Positions 35,301-40,038 of a stretch of 40,038 bases of DNA are shown in pieces. Position 1 is the first letter of the stretch. Each line of letters opens with the position of its first letter. The notes under the pieces were generated by a model. The model was given only the letters and a program-made list of their open reading frames with translations. It ran no database searches and had not been told where the DNA came from. A program made the translations under genes and the position numbers. This DNA is from a virus, in IMG/VR virus record IMGVR_UViG_3300008111_000043, positions 1 to 40,038 of that record; one strand, 5' to 3'.

Positions 35301-37246
35301 GTTATAGATGCCGTTACAGAACCACTACCTATTTTTGAAAGGTCTAAATCAGGTATAGCAGATACAGGAATTTCTCTCAATAATTTACCACTACCAGAAA
35401 AAGAACCCGTATATATTTCTATATTTCCACTTACAAAAAGTGAACCTGTAAATTGAGACCCACTATTTGGTGAAAATACTACAAACCCAAAATTTGGTGA
35501 TACCGATGCAGTTACACTACCACTTGCAATTCTCGGAGAAACTACCGATGCAACATTTGTTAATTGAGAACCATCACCAATAAATGAAAATGCTCTAACA
35601 CTTCCACTCACATCAACCGAACCAGTAAATCTAGAACCAAAACTGGAACCACTAAATGGAGTGGTTACAATAAATCCATATTCAGGTGAAACTGATGCTG
35701 TTACTGAACCAGATTTAATTTCAGTAGAAACTAACGCATCTTCAGTCAATGCACTTCTTGGTATGTTTCTTAAATATCTACCATCGGAATAAAGATATGA
35801 AGAAGAATCGATATAAACACTTCCGCTAAAATGCGAACCACTATCAATTGATAATACTTTAAATCCGTAATTGGGTGCAACCGATGCGGTTACTGAACCA
35901 GATTTGATTTCGGTAGTAACCAATGCATCTTCGGTTAATGCACTTCTTGGTATGTTTCTTAATCTAGAACCATCAGCGTATATAAAAGAAGATGAATCAA
36001 TATATGCACTTCCGCTAAAGTGTGAACCACTTGCTATTGATAAAACTCTAAATCCATATTCCGGTGCCACAGATGCCGTTACTGAACCCGATGATATCTC
36101 GGTAGATGTTAATGCATCCGGTGTTAGAGCAGAACGTGGAATATCAAATAATCCTCTACCACTACCACTAAACATAGATGCTGATATATTACCTAATACA
36201 TCTACGCTACCAGTAAATTCAGAACCTCTTAAAATAGATTCTACTTTAAATCCAAATTGAGGACTAACTGATGCGGTTACAGATCCCGTTGCTAATTTTG
36301 TAGCCTGTGGTAGATTGAATATATCTCTACCATCTCCAAAGAATGAACCAGTAAACTGGCTTATAATAGAAGATGCAGTAAGTTGATTGATAACACCCCT
36401 TGCTGCAACAATAGAACCCGATTCAATTACAACAGATCCTGTGTTTAATAATAAACTACCTGTAATTTGTACGCCACCTAAAAACGATGCACTTTGTGCA
36501 TTGAATATAATAAGGTCACCTACAATAGAAGCGGTTACCGAGCCACTTGCTAATAATATAGCTGGAACATTTTTTAAATCTCTACCGTCTCCAAAGAATG
36601 AACCAGTAAACTGACTCAAAATAGAAGATGCTGTAATTTCATTTGCACCAACTCTATCTCTTATTTCAACCGAACCAGTAAATTCTTGCTTATCAATTGA
36701 TTCATCACCAAATTTATTTGAACCAGATGAATATATAATTGAAGATGATATTACATTAACAATTAATTGGTCTGCATATATAGATTTTGAAACATATAAG
36801 TTTCCACCAATTCTTACATCATCGGTTACGGACAAATTACCTTGTATATTGGTATTTGTATTGATATCAAGACCACCACTACTAAATGATGCGGTAAAAG
36901 ATGCAGATGCTAATTTTTGTGCGGTATCGGAAATTGGTAAATTAATTAATTTTGAACCATCTCCACTAAAATCTCCTCTAAAAGAACCAGTTAAATCTGC
37001 ACTTCCGGTAAATGAACCTGTAAATTGTCCACTTACTCTATCTAAATCTAAACTTCTTACAAATCCTCTATTACCCTGGTCATCCGAAACTACGATAGCC
37101 GGAGAGCCTGATAATGAGGCAGAAAAGTTTGGAACACCTAAATTGGGTTCAACTTGAGATAAATCAATAAATTGATACCTGTCCTGTGTTACATTTTTTG
37201 GGGATACAACCCTAACCCTACCCGTTAAAAGATTACTAATTGCCAT
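26366..37246 (-). CDS. Giant tail fibre (3,626 aa) with modular shaft, cupredoxin-like inserts and Gly-X-Y stalk
   Basis: Modules in order: residues 1-110 begin MAISNLLTGRVRVVSPKNVT and lead into Ser/Gly strands. About 110-2,050 contains some 24 variants of SGSVTASVSPDFGFKV with FTGSVDVSGS and GDG-x-x-L-x-N-I-P parts. Two cupredoxin-like domains sit at about 682-785 and 1,340-1,443. About 2,100-2,160 is a beta domain (VHNLGIRYPVVQVYATGS, GLTSGHVVIGSGG). About 2,190-2,360 holds four R-N-x-Q-T-A-S-M / ASYALTASY units. About 2,415-3,458 is a Gly-X-Y stalk. The end (about 3,459-3,626) carries NGVITWQNVPAGG, FDGSTLSVTGN and a small beta domain with AYSITWPVSIDWVGG and TTYYGFVVGKNMS. There is no S74 chaperone, unlike the other giant. 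A GGAAAG ribosome binding site precedes ATG 37246. Expected to be a trimeric long fibre; which end attaches to the tail is unknown. Confidence 0.92.
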   Translation of the reverse strand: MAISNLLTGRVRVVSPKNVTQDRYQFIDLSQVEPNLGVPNFSASLSGSPAIVVSDDQGNRGFVRSLDLDRVSGQFTGSFTGSADLTGSFRGDFSGDGSKLINLPISDTAQKLASASFTASFSSGGLDINTNTNIQGNLSVTDDVRIGGNLYVSKSIYADQLIVNVISSSIIYSSGSNKFGDESIDKQEFTGSVEIRDRVGANEITASSILSQFTGSFFGDGRDLKNVPAILLASGSVTASIVGDLIIFNAQSASFLGGVQITGSLLLNTGSVVIESGSIVAARGVINQLTASSIISQFTGSFFGDGRDIFNLPQATKLATGSVTASVSPQFGFKVESILRGSEFTGSVDVLGNISASMFSGSGRGLFDIPRSALTPDALTSTEISSGSVTASVAPEYGFRVLSIASGSHFSGSAYIDSSSFIYADGSRLRNIPRSALTEDALVTTEIKSGSVTASVAPNYGFKVLSIDSGSHFSGSVYIDSSSYLYSDGRYLRNIPRSALTEDALVSTEIKSGSVTASVSPEYGFIVTTPFSGSSFGSRFTGSVDVSGSVRAFSFIGDGSQLTNVASVVSPRIASGSVTASVSPNFGFVVFSPNSGSQFTGSLFVSGNIEIYTGSFSGSGKLLREIPVSAIPDLDLSKIGSGSVTASITPNKGFTVNIFSQFSGSMVVSSSVFEIPTASLDTVFDVRNDGTTAYIFSNAVTGSNPTLTLARGVLYTFNLNAAGHPFYIKTVQSSGTTNAYNTGVTNNGDDVGVITFIPSAGAPDTLYYNCQLHSAMGGRINIVDKIVRPAEIKFIGDTTVTGSLFVKDRIEAREISASFSGSFRGTFDGDGSNLFNLPSATRLASGSITASVSPDRGFVVQSQNSGSQFTGSINVTGSVTAINFIGSDFSGSFQGDGSRLVNLPLPQPNRILDGPVTASVSSIDGFVVKSQASGSQFSGSLRISGSIFLASGSFYSGSGRGLFDIPRTALTEDAFLIDRIVSGSVTASVSPQFGFRVVSYDSGSQFTGSLNVSGSIFLASGSFYSGSGKGLFEIPRSAISDLDISLISSGSATASISPNKGLLVNVPTTINGFLVVTGSTDIKANLVVTGSAIISSSLLSKGVSRFESGVSASVFSGSGAGLTDIPFSALSQELTRIATGSVTASVFPDKGFVVESLRSGSQFTGSLRVSGSIFLASGSFYSGSGEGLFNIPRTALTPDALESTYIASGSITASVSPRFGFRVESLESGSQITGSIRISGSLFATNDLTISGSGNVLGDINVQGDATVSSGSFFVGDGRYLSNITLANLAIDSTKIFSGSATASVSPTEGFEVNVHSRFDGSFIVSSSGRPTPDYLIDTIVNVTNDGSNAYIISNASISGSNQTITLQRGLQYTFNVNASGHPFWIKYVNSTGTIWEYSGSITNNGEDNGTILWTPPSGSPNVLYYNCQLHSSMAGQINLIDYTEIPAEIKFIGETKVEGNITASMFSGSGKGLFDIPFSNLTGDAFRIASASVTASVSPDRGFIVESFQSGSGFSGSIYIDSSSFIYSEGTYLRNIPKSALTEDALVSTEIKSGSVTASVSPDFGFKVQTPFTSSVSESVFTTQIASQFTGSVSISGSLFVNDISGGLFVESGSFIYAEGTYLRNIPKSAITEDALLSSFIVSGSVTASVSPDFGFRVVTPFTESQVGSQFTGSVDVSGSLRAFFLIGDGSQITNVQAAASPLIASGSATASVASGDRLVVTTAKTGSEIGSEFTGSIEVSGSIRATDDIYADFFYGDGRYITNVVAAAAPFIGSGSATASVADGERFVVITAKTGSQIGSEFTGSVEISGSLIVKDDVTADFYFGDGRFLTNVQAAAAPLIASGSATASVQSGRIFEVITKAPSGSFGSQFTGSVAISGALSASLYQGDGGGLFNIPASALQNLQLDRIQSGSARAIISPDELNVNVPITAALYIGDGGGLFNIPANALQDLKLDRIISGSVEAVISPNKGLEINTRVRIFSGSAEISGGLFISGGNVVLQSGSAFVGDGSGLTNINIANLAFQTPILKSGSFTASISPDNGFVVNTSASIWGNVYVGNDLKVAHNISASNTISAQLFTGSFRGTYTFQGVGPTASADYDILRYNETQGYYIPQPETSLTETVSFNNISDLTIVHNLGIRYPVVQVYATGSEDQILPGTIKSIDEDTIQIIFAGLTSGHVVIGSGGSLIQGTIQGDRVFGTVLSASYAFKASFADNVAGFDSASLSQLSASLGDTAQYIRNNQTASMSVGRAVSASYALTASYVENLSGLNLVEYVRNDQTSSMTVLSSSFAISSSYALYAANAANVDTSNFVLNSQTASMLVGTASFAYTASVALFALNAANTDTASFLQINKDQTINASLTISGSIGVSGSIIGNGAIQINNLPTGSSEEVVIWNSVTKRLERRNVAAAVGSSGTSGTEGSGGTSGTSGSSGSSGSSGTAGSSGTSGEDGTSGSSGTSGTAGSSGSSGSSGSSGSSGTAGSSGSSGSSGSSGSSGTSGSSGTTGSAGTSGTSGSSGSSGTSGSSGTSGSSGTTGSSGSSGSSGTSGSGGTSGSSGSSGTSGTAGTSGTSGTTGSDGTSGSSGTSGSSGTSGTSGSSGTSGSSGSSGSSGSSGSGGTSGTSGTSGSTGTGGSSGTSGTSGTSGTSGSSGSSGSSGSGGTSGTSGSAGSGGSAGSSGTSGTSGTSGSTGSGGSSGTSGSSGTGGTGGSAGTSGSSGSSGTSGSTGSDGTSGIDGSSGSSGSSGTSGEDGTSGSSGTSGTSGTSGTTGSAGTSGSSGSSGSSGSSGSSGSSGSSGSSGTTGSDGTSGSSGSSGSSGSSGTSGSSGSSGTTGSSGSSGSSGSSGSSGTSGTDGSTGSAGTSGSSGTSGTTGSEGTSGSSGSSGSSGQDGTSGSSGSSGSSGSSGSSGSSGTSGQDGTSGQDGTSGTDGSTGTAGSSGTSGSSGTTGSEGTSGSSGTQGSSGSSGSSGSAGSSGSSGSSGTSGSTGSSGLNGTFFGSSGTSGSNGTSGTSGTSGSSGSSGSSGLNGTFFGTSGTSGSSGTDGSTGTAGSTGSAGSSGTAGSSGTSAEGTSGTSGSSGSSGTSGSTGSAGSAGSSGTSGSSGTSGSGGTSGQDGTFFGSSGTTGTSGSTGSSGSAGTSGSTGSAGTSGFDGTFFGSHGTSGTSGSSGTSGTSGSTGTAGTSGLGTDGTSGTSAVGTSGTSGTTGTDGSSGSSGTTGTSGSSGLNGTFFGSSGTAGSSGSSGSTGTNGTSGSSGSSGSSGLNGTFFGSSGTSGSSGTTGTSGSSGMSGTNGTSGSSGLNGTFFGSSGTAGSSGTSGAGSSGTSGITGTNGTAGTSGFDGTFFGSSGTAGSSGTSGAGSSGTSGLGTNGSSGTSGQDGTLFGSSGTSGTNGSSGTSGAGTSGTSGLGTNGSAGTSGFDGTFFGSSGTSGSNGSSGLTGSNGTSGTTGSNGISGTDGTSGSSGFMNVSGTTENGVITWQNVPAGGVVESNITFDGSTLSVTGNVTTTTSVAATTFVSAGTYVIGTTFRETYSDQGTGGSVTLDLATANNFRRQFNGSATITFSNPPSSPNGFGFTFTMVNAGAYSITWPVSIDWVGGLSPVLTSAGTDVLTFFTFNGGTTYYGFVVGKNMS
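26873..30006 (-). repeat. Long Gly-X-Y (Ser/Thr) stalk repeat with GTFFG breaks
   Basis: About 1,040 residues of Gly-X-Y, where X and Y are mainly Ser and Thr, with some Ala, Asp, Glu and Gln, and essentially no proline. In the C-terminal part (about 26,985-28,290) ten near-identical breaks of the form G-(L/F/Q)-(N/D)-G-T-F-F-G-S-S-G occur (one has TLF), each inserting a fourth residue between glycines. Other breaks are GAG and GTSAEG. The DNA is less regular than the protein because Ser and Gly codons vary. Confidence 0.92.
32918..33229 (-). other. Cupredoxin-like insert, second copy, in the 3,626-aa fibre
   Basis: Residues about 1,340-1,443. A strand NQTITLQRGLQYTFNVNASG leads to GHPFWIK with His1382. 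After 46 residues comes YYNCQLHSSMAG with Cys1428, His1431 and Met1434. This is a complete set of type-1 copper ligands with Cys-x2-His-x2-Met spacing. It is flanked by the same PAEIKFIGE link as the first copy. Confidence 0.6.
34892..35203 (-). other. Cupredoxin-like insert, first copy, in the 3,626-aa fibre
   Basis: Residues about 682-785. A strand NPTLTLARGVLYTFNLNAAG leads to GHPFYIK with His724. After 46 residues comes YYNCQLHSAMGG with Cys770, His773 and Met776. Strand order and ligands match small blue copper proteins. Metal binding is inferred, not shown. Confidence 0.6.
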
Positions 37247-37265
37247 TCGTACTTTCCAGCTTTGT

Positions 37266-37273
37266 TATAAATA
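37266..37273 (-). promoter_or_regulatory. TATTTATA leader motif before the 3,626-aa fibre
   Basis: The minus strand reads GAATATTTATAACAAAG, 19 bases upstream of the ATG at 37246 and directly after a hairpin with a T-run. A second copy of the octamer (37288-37295) lies within that hairpin. Confidence 0.4.
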
Positions 37274-37276
37274 TTC

Positions 37277-37303
37277 AAAAAATCACCTATAAATATTATA
37301 GGT
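37277..37303 (-). terminator. Terminator-like hairpin after the 305-aa gene
   Basis: On the minus strand ACCTATAA pairs with TTATAGGT around a 3-base loop, followed by GATTTTTT. It lies 13 bases after the stop at 37316. The stem is AU-rich, so its strength is uncertain, but stem plus T-run is clear. Confidence 0.6.
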
Positions 37304-37315
37304 TGACATATATCG

Positions 37316-38233
37316 TTATTCATTCGCAGATTCAAGTAAAGATAGGACTACCGATAGATTTGTTGAGCCGGAAACTATAAAACCATAACCTTCTTCTAAT
37401 ACTAATTTACCAGAAACTACCGGTGAAAGTGAATCCGCAGCCGGTATTGTTACATTTGTAACCAATTTAACCGGTTCTTGTTCAACAAATACAGGGCTTT
37501 CAATAGTTGCTTTGATAACATCTACTAAAGAATTTACTACATATATAGATGCTGATACTTCGTTACTTGTTCCATTATTGAATCCGGATAATATAGATTG
37601 TGTTACCGTGTTTTGGTATATTAATTCAACTTGAGCAGAACCCGTTACAGATTCATTTTTTATAATTTGATTTGATAATACTTTTAAATAATCTAAAGCA
37701 AATATTGATGCAGAATATTCAGTTGAAGCGATTGCGGATACCCCATTTTTATCAAAATACGCTTTTGCCGCTTTATTTGTTCTACTAGTTGTGTTATTTG
37801 CAATATCATATTTTATTGCATCCACATCATCTAATGTATTTTGTTCAAAATATGATGATATAAAGGTAAATGGAGTTTCCGATAAATTATTTTGGTTTTG
37901 AGTATAGGCTGCTATTTCTTTTCTTAAAAATTGTCTATTTGCATTTAATAATAAAGATGCACTAGCAAAACTACCGCTAAAATTTAATAAAGATACAGAA
38001 GAACTTATAAATGAACTACCACTATATATTGTTTCAAATCTTGGCACAGGTAATTCTCTATTAGATGTTACCAATATCGTAACCGGCTGAACTATTAAAT
38101 CATTATTGGTAATTTGCGCTGATAGCACAATTGATGATACTCCGGCCGGGGTTATATAAATTTCATCTTGCTCGCCAGTCAGATTTGTTACTACTGACTG
38201 GAATCGGTTTAACGGTACAAAAACTTCTGCCAT
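37316..38233 (-). CDS. Structural protein (305 aa) of the neck/fibre region
   Basis: It begins MAEVFVPLNRFQSVVTNLTG and then has EDEIYITPAGV-like strands (actual text QDEIYITPAGVSSIVLSAQI). This is a start I associate with small structural proteins of T4-like phages that lie next to large repeat and fibre genes. Residues 90-240 are helical with Ser/Ala-rich parts (LNFSGSFASASLLLNANRQF, AIASTEYSASIFALDYLKVL). The C-terminus is again beta-rich and ends LEEGYGFIVSGSTNLSVVLS, reminiscent of the EYGFIV units in the giant fibre next door, so it may share a trimeric shaft fold or connect to it. It starts at ATG 38233 with a weak AAAGAAA upstream. It is 27 bases after the repeat gene and is closed by a hairpin. 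Confidence 0.72.
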   Translation of the reverse strand: MAEVFVPLNRFQSVVTNLTGEQDEIYITPAGVSSIVLSAQITNNDLIVQPVTILVTSNRELPVPRFETIYSGSSFISSSVSLLNFSGSFASASLLLNANRQFLRKEIAAYTQNQNNLSETPFTFISSYFEQNTLDDVDAIKYDIANNTTSRTNKAAKAYFDKNGVSAIASTEYSASIFALDYLKVLSNQIIKNESVTGSAQVELIYQNTVTQSILSGFNNGTSNEVSASIYVVNSLVDVIKATIESPVFVEQEPVKLVTNVTIPAADSLSPVVSGKLVLEEGYGFIVSGSTNLSVVLSLLESANE

Positions 38234-38260
38234 TTCTTTTTTATTTTTTTATTTTCTTTT

Positions 38261-39676
38261 TTATATTTGTAGTGCCAATGAGAACGGAGTTACCAATGAG
38301 AATAGAGATTTACTAAATGTTCTACCCACAAGAGTACCAGTTGCCTGATTAATACTTAATCCCGTACCAATTCTAAAGTCACCAGTTTCGTTACCAGATG
38401 TAAAGTAAATTCTACCACCACCCAATTCGGTAATTTCAAATGCCGGATTTGCAACACCACTACCACCCTGATTCGGTGGAAGTGCTTTAAACGTAACACC
38501 ACTACCATTATAAGAGTAGTCAATACCAGTTGCCACAATCAATGAACCAAATGATTCTAATGGTGCTCCAGCTGCTATAAACTCTGCTCTTGTTCTTAAA
38601 TATCTATTAGTTTCCAAAGTCTCTAAAAGTTGGTCTCTAGTTACGGCAATTGCGTTACCGTATTGACCATTATAGTAAGATGATGCCGCTGCAATACCTC
38701 TTTCGTTTCCACCATATAATAAATCAGTACAACAAGCATCAACAATCAAACCAGTATCACGAGAACAACTCGCTTCGTTATAAACTAAATAAGGGAATGC
38801 TCCGTTTGTGTATCCGATTGCTCTTTGTCTTAATTCATCTTTAGAACCTCTCAATCTATCAGCCGCTTGTCTTCTCTTTGTAGATGGTGCTAGATAAGTT
38901 AATAAAGTGTTTGAAACAATCTTTTCAGAAAGGCCTCTTGCGAAATCAATACCATCAACAGTTTGGATTTTTTGTCCAGCTTCGCCGTTATCAGTATATG
39001 ATTCTTTAATTGCAACAGATGGAATCTTATAATAATAAGAACCTGCTTCAATACTTCTTTCGTTACCACCATAAACTAAGTCAGTTCTAATCGCGTCTAT
39101 AATAAATCCTAAATCACGAGAACAACTCGTTTCATTATACTTCAATGTACTCCAAGAAGAACTCAAGAATGTTATAGTTTCTTTTTGTATTAATGGTTTA
39201 TTCGATGTTAATAAATTAACAGTTGTTAATAGAGATGCTGATGGTAATATGAAAGTTGGGTTTGTTACAACCTTACTTGCCAATTTACCAGCATATCTTA
39301 CGCCTGTAATTGTTGGGTCTAATTGTGCTGCCTCAGATGGTACACCTTTTACAGTTGCTTTTGATGGGAATAAGAAATAGTATGAACCAGCGGTTACGCT
39401 TCTTTCACTTCCACCATATAATAAATCGGTTGCCGCCGCGTCTATGATATATTTCACATCACGTGAACAACTTGCTTCATTATAATAAACTCCACTCCAA
39501 GAAGAACTAACATAAGCGATAGTTTCAGCTGCTATGAAATTTTTATTCTTTCTCAACAAATCAAATGAGGCAGATACTGCTGATGATGCTGTTACGAATT
39601 GTATATTTTGTGCAACTTTTTGAGCTATTCTACTTGCGTAAATAATACCATCTAAAGTTTGTCCTAATTGCAGTTG
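38261..39676 (-). CDS. Repeat structural protein, 3' part after a frame break
   Basis: Three repeats of about 130 residues share E-x-I-x-(Y/F)-x-S-S-W, then Y-N-E-(A/T)-S-C-S-R-D, I-I-D-A and DLLYGGSERS, AGSYYY, P-S, and a V-x-N-x-x-x end. This family is common near the neck and fibres of T4-like phages (C-x-R-D-(I/V)-G-x-I-(V/I)-D-A and YGGN motifs). The C-terminal 75 residues are a different beta domain (GIDYSYNGSGVTFKALPPNQ, RIYFTSGNETGDFRIGTGLS). The open frame begins right after a TAG at 39677-39679 and has no credible start. The first in-frame alternative start is a TTG at 39559 inside a repeat. I therefore take it as the continuation of the gene to its right (39630-40038), separated by a frameshift. 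Confidence 0.75.
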   Translation of the reverse strand, partial: QLQLGQTLDGIIYASRIAQKVAQNIQFVTASSAVSASFDLLRKNKNFIAAETIAYVSSSWSGVYYNEASCSRDVKYIIDAAATDLLYGGSERSVTAGSYYFLFPSKATVKGVPSEAAQLDPTITGVRYAGKLASKVVTNPTFILPSASLLTTVNLLTSNKPLIQKETITFLSSSWSTLKYNETSCSRDLGFIIDAIRTDLVYGGNERSIEAGSYYYKIPSVAIKESYTDNGEAGQKIQTVDGIDFARGLSEKIVSNTLLTYLAPSTKRRQAADRLRGSKDELRQRAIGYTNGAFPYLVYNEASCSRDTGLIVDACCTDLLYGGNERGIAAASSYYNGQYGNAIAVTRDQLLETLETNRYLRTRAEFIAAGAPLESFGSLIVATGIDYSYNGSGVTFKALPPNQGGSGVANPAFEITELGGGRIYFTSGNETGDFRIGTGLSINQATGTLVGRTFSKSLFSLVTPFSLALQI

Positions 39677-40038
39677 CTACACCATCTAAGATATAACCAA
39701 CATCTCTCTTACACTTCTCTTTGTTATATTCAAATGAACTCCAGCTAGCAGTTAAGTAAGCCATAGTTTCATTTTGTATGAATAATCTATTGTTTCTTAA
39801 TAATTCAACCGATGCTGATACTGATTGAGATGCAGTTACAAATGTTGTGTTTGTAATTACATTCTTAGCCGTACCACCTGCGAAATCAATTGCGTTCAAT
39901 GTTGAATCTAATTGAGAACCAGTAGCTTGTGATGGATATTTGAAATAATATTGTCCAGCAGTTGCACTTCTTTGATTTCCTCCGTAAAGAATATCAGTTG
40001 CTACTGCATCCACTATTAAACCAACATCTCTCTTACAT
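39630..40038 (-). CDS. Repeat structural protein, upstream part, open at the window edge and frameshifted at its end
   Basis: The frame enters from the right edge with CKRDVGLIVDAVATDILYGG and carries one full repeat: QRSATAGQYYFKYPSQATGS, then AIDFAGGTAKNVITNTTF, NRLFIQNETMAYLTASW and CKRDVGYILDGVAT. It then leaves the repeat pattern (AIRTNFRWYYLRK) and stops at 39630. The other frame picks up at QLGQTLDGIIYAS, which aligns with SQLDSTLNAIDFA of the previous repeat. About 27 residues that should lie between (the ILYGGNQRSATAGQYYF and YPSQATGS part) are missing. So this is one gene with a deletion plus frame change, either real or from assembly of repeated DNA. The true start is outside the window. 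Confidence 0.75.
   Translation of the reverse strand, partial: CKRDVGLIVDAVATDILYGGNQRSATAGQYYFKYPSQATGSQLDSTLNAIDFAGGTAKNVITNTTFVTASQSVSASVELLRNNRLFIQNETMAYLTASWSSFEYNKEKCKRDVGYILDGVATAIRTNFRWYYLRK

Larger units (their letters stand above)
31090..36915 (-). repeat. Array of about 24 diverged fibre modules (SGSVTASVSP type)
   Basis: By eye I count 24 versions of a unit whose core is (S/A)-G-S-(V/A/I)-T-A-S-(V/I)-S-P-x-x-G-F-x-V, usually followed by SGSQFTGS, a SGS strand and GDG-x-x-L-x-N-I-P. Spacing is irregular, about 50-110 residues. The last copies before 31,500 have drifted (SGSARAIISPDELNVNVP). The pattern suits a repeating trimeric beta-shaft. Confidence 0.85.

Noticed and set aside
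38261-39559. An independent gene starting at TTG 39559
   Set aside because: The start would fall within a repeat unit (DLLRKNKNF), with coding-like sequence continuing upstream to 39676. It is better read as part of a longer broken gene.

Overview
The window is a late structural block of a contractile-tailed (myovirus-type) phage with a T4-like tail. It is AT-rich, tightly packed, and every supported gene lies on the minus strand, so transcription runs from high to low coordinates. I see no host genes, tRNAs, insertion sequences, CRISPR arrays or replication genes. The host cannot be read directly. Several starts have AU-rich leaders without a clear Shine-Dalgarno sequence, and the long Gly-Ser-Thr stalks, BspA-like repeats and ASYALTASY-type fibre modules would suit a Bacteroidetes phage from an aquatic or gut sample, but this is only a hint. 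The resemblance of several proteins to those of T4-like cyanophages reflects the tail type, not necessarily the host.

Layout in transcription order. (1) 40038-37316: a repeat-built structural gene entering from the right edge and broken by a frame change near 39660, then a 305-aa structural protein and a terminator. (2) 37246-25007: a 3,626-aa fibre with about 24 beta-type modules, two cupredoxin-like inserts and a stalk of about 1,040 aa of Gly-X-Y; a PKD plus BspA-like leucine-rich-repeat protein; and a small tail-fibre assembly-chaperone-like protein. (3) 24966-14240: two small virion-type proteins, a 3,217-aa fibre ending in an S74 self-cleaving chaperone domain, and a 143-aa protein. (4) 14191-13808: a 127-aa protein followed by a terminator. 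(5) 13673-10802: tail sheath (gp18-like), then tail tube (gp19-like) and a strong terminator. (6) 10695-9738: a gp26-like baseplate/tail chaperone gene whose reading continues in another frame across a T7 run. (7) 9667-1: a 77-aa protein, tape measure, tube-initiator-like protein, an unknown 469-aa protein, a LysM/gp53-like protein, a gpD/gp27-like hub, a 124-aa protein and the start of one more gene.

The order sheath, tube, frameshifted chaperone, tape measure, tube-cap protein, LysM protein and hub is the same logic as the P2 and Mu tail operons, combined with T4-type sequence families. The two giant fibres take up half of the window and share homologous modules on both sides of their Gly-X-Y stalks, which suggests a common modular origin.

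The observations most worth following are: two duplicated domains with a full type-1 copper ligand set (His, Cys-x2-His-x2-Met) inside the 3,626-aa fibre; the likely +1 or -2 recoding at T7 in the chaperone gene; a recurrent TATTTATA motif in the leaders that start apparent transcription units; and the frame break with a missing repeat segment at the right end.
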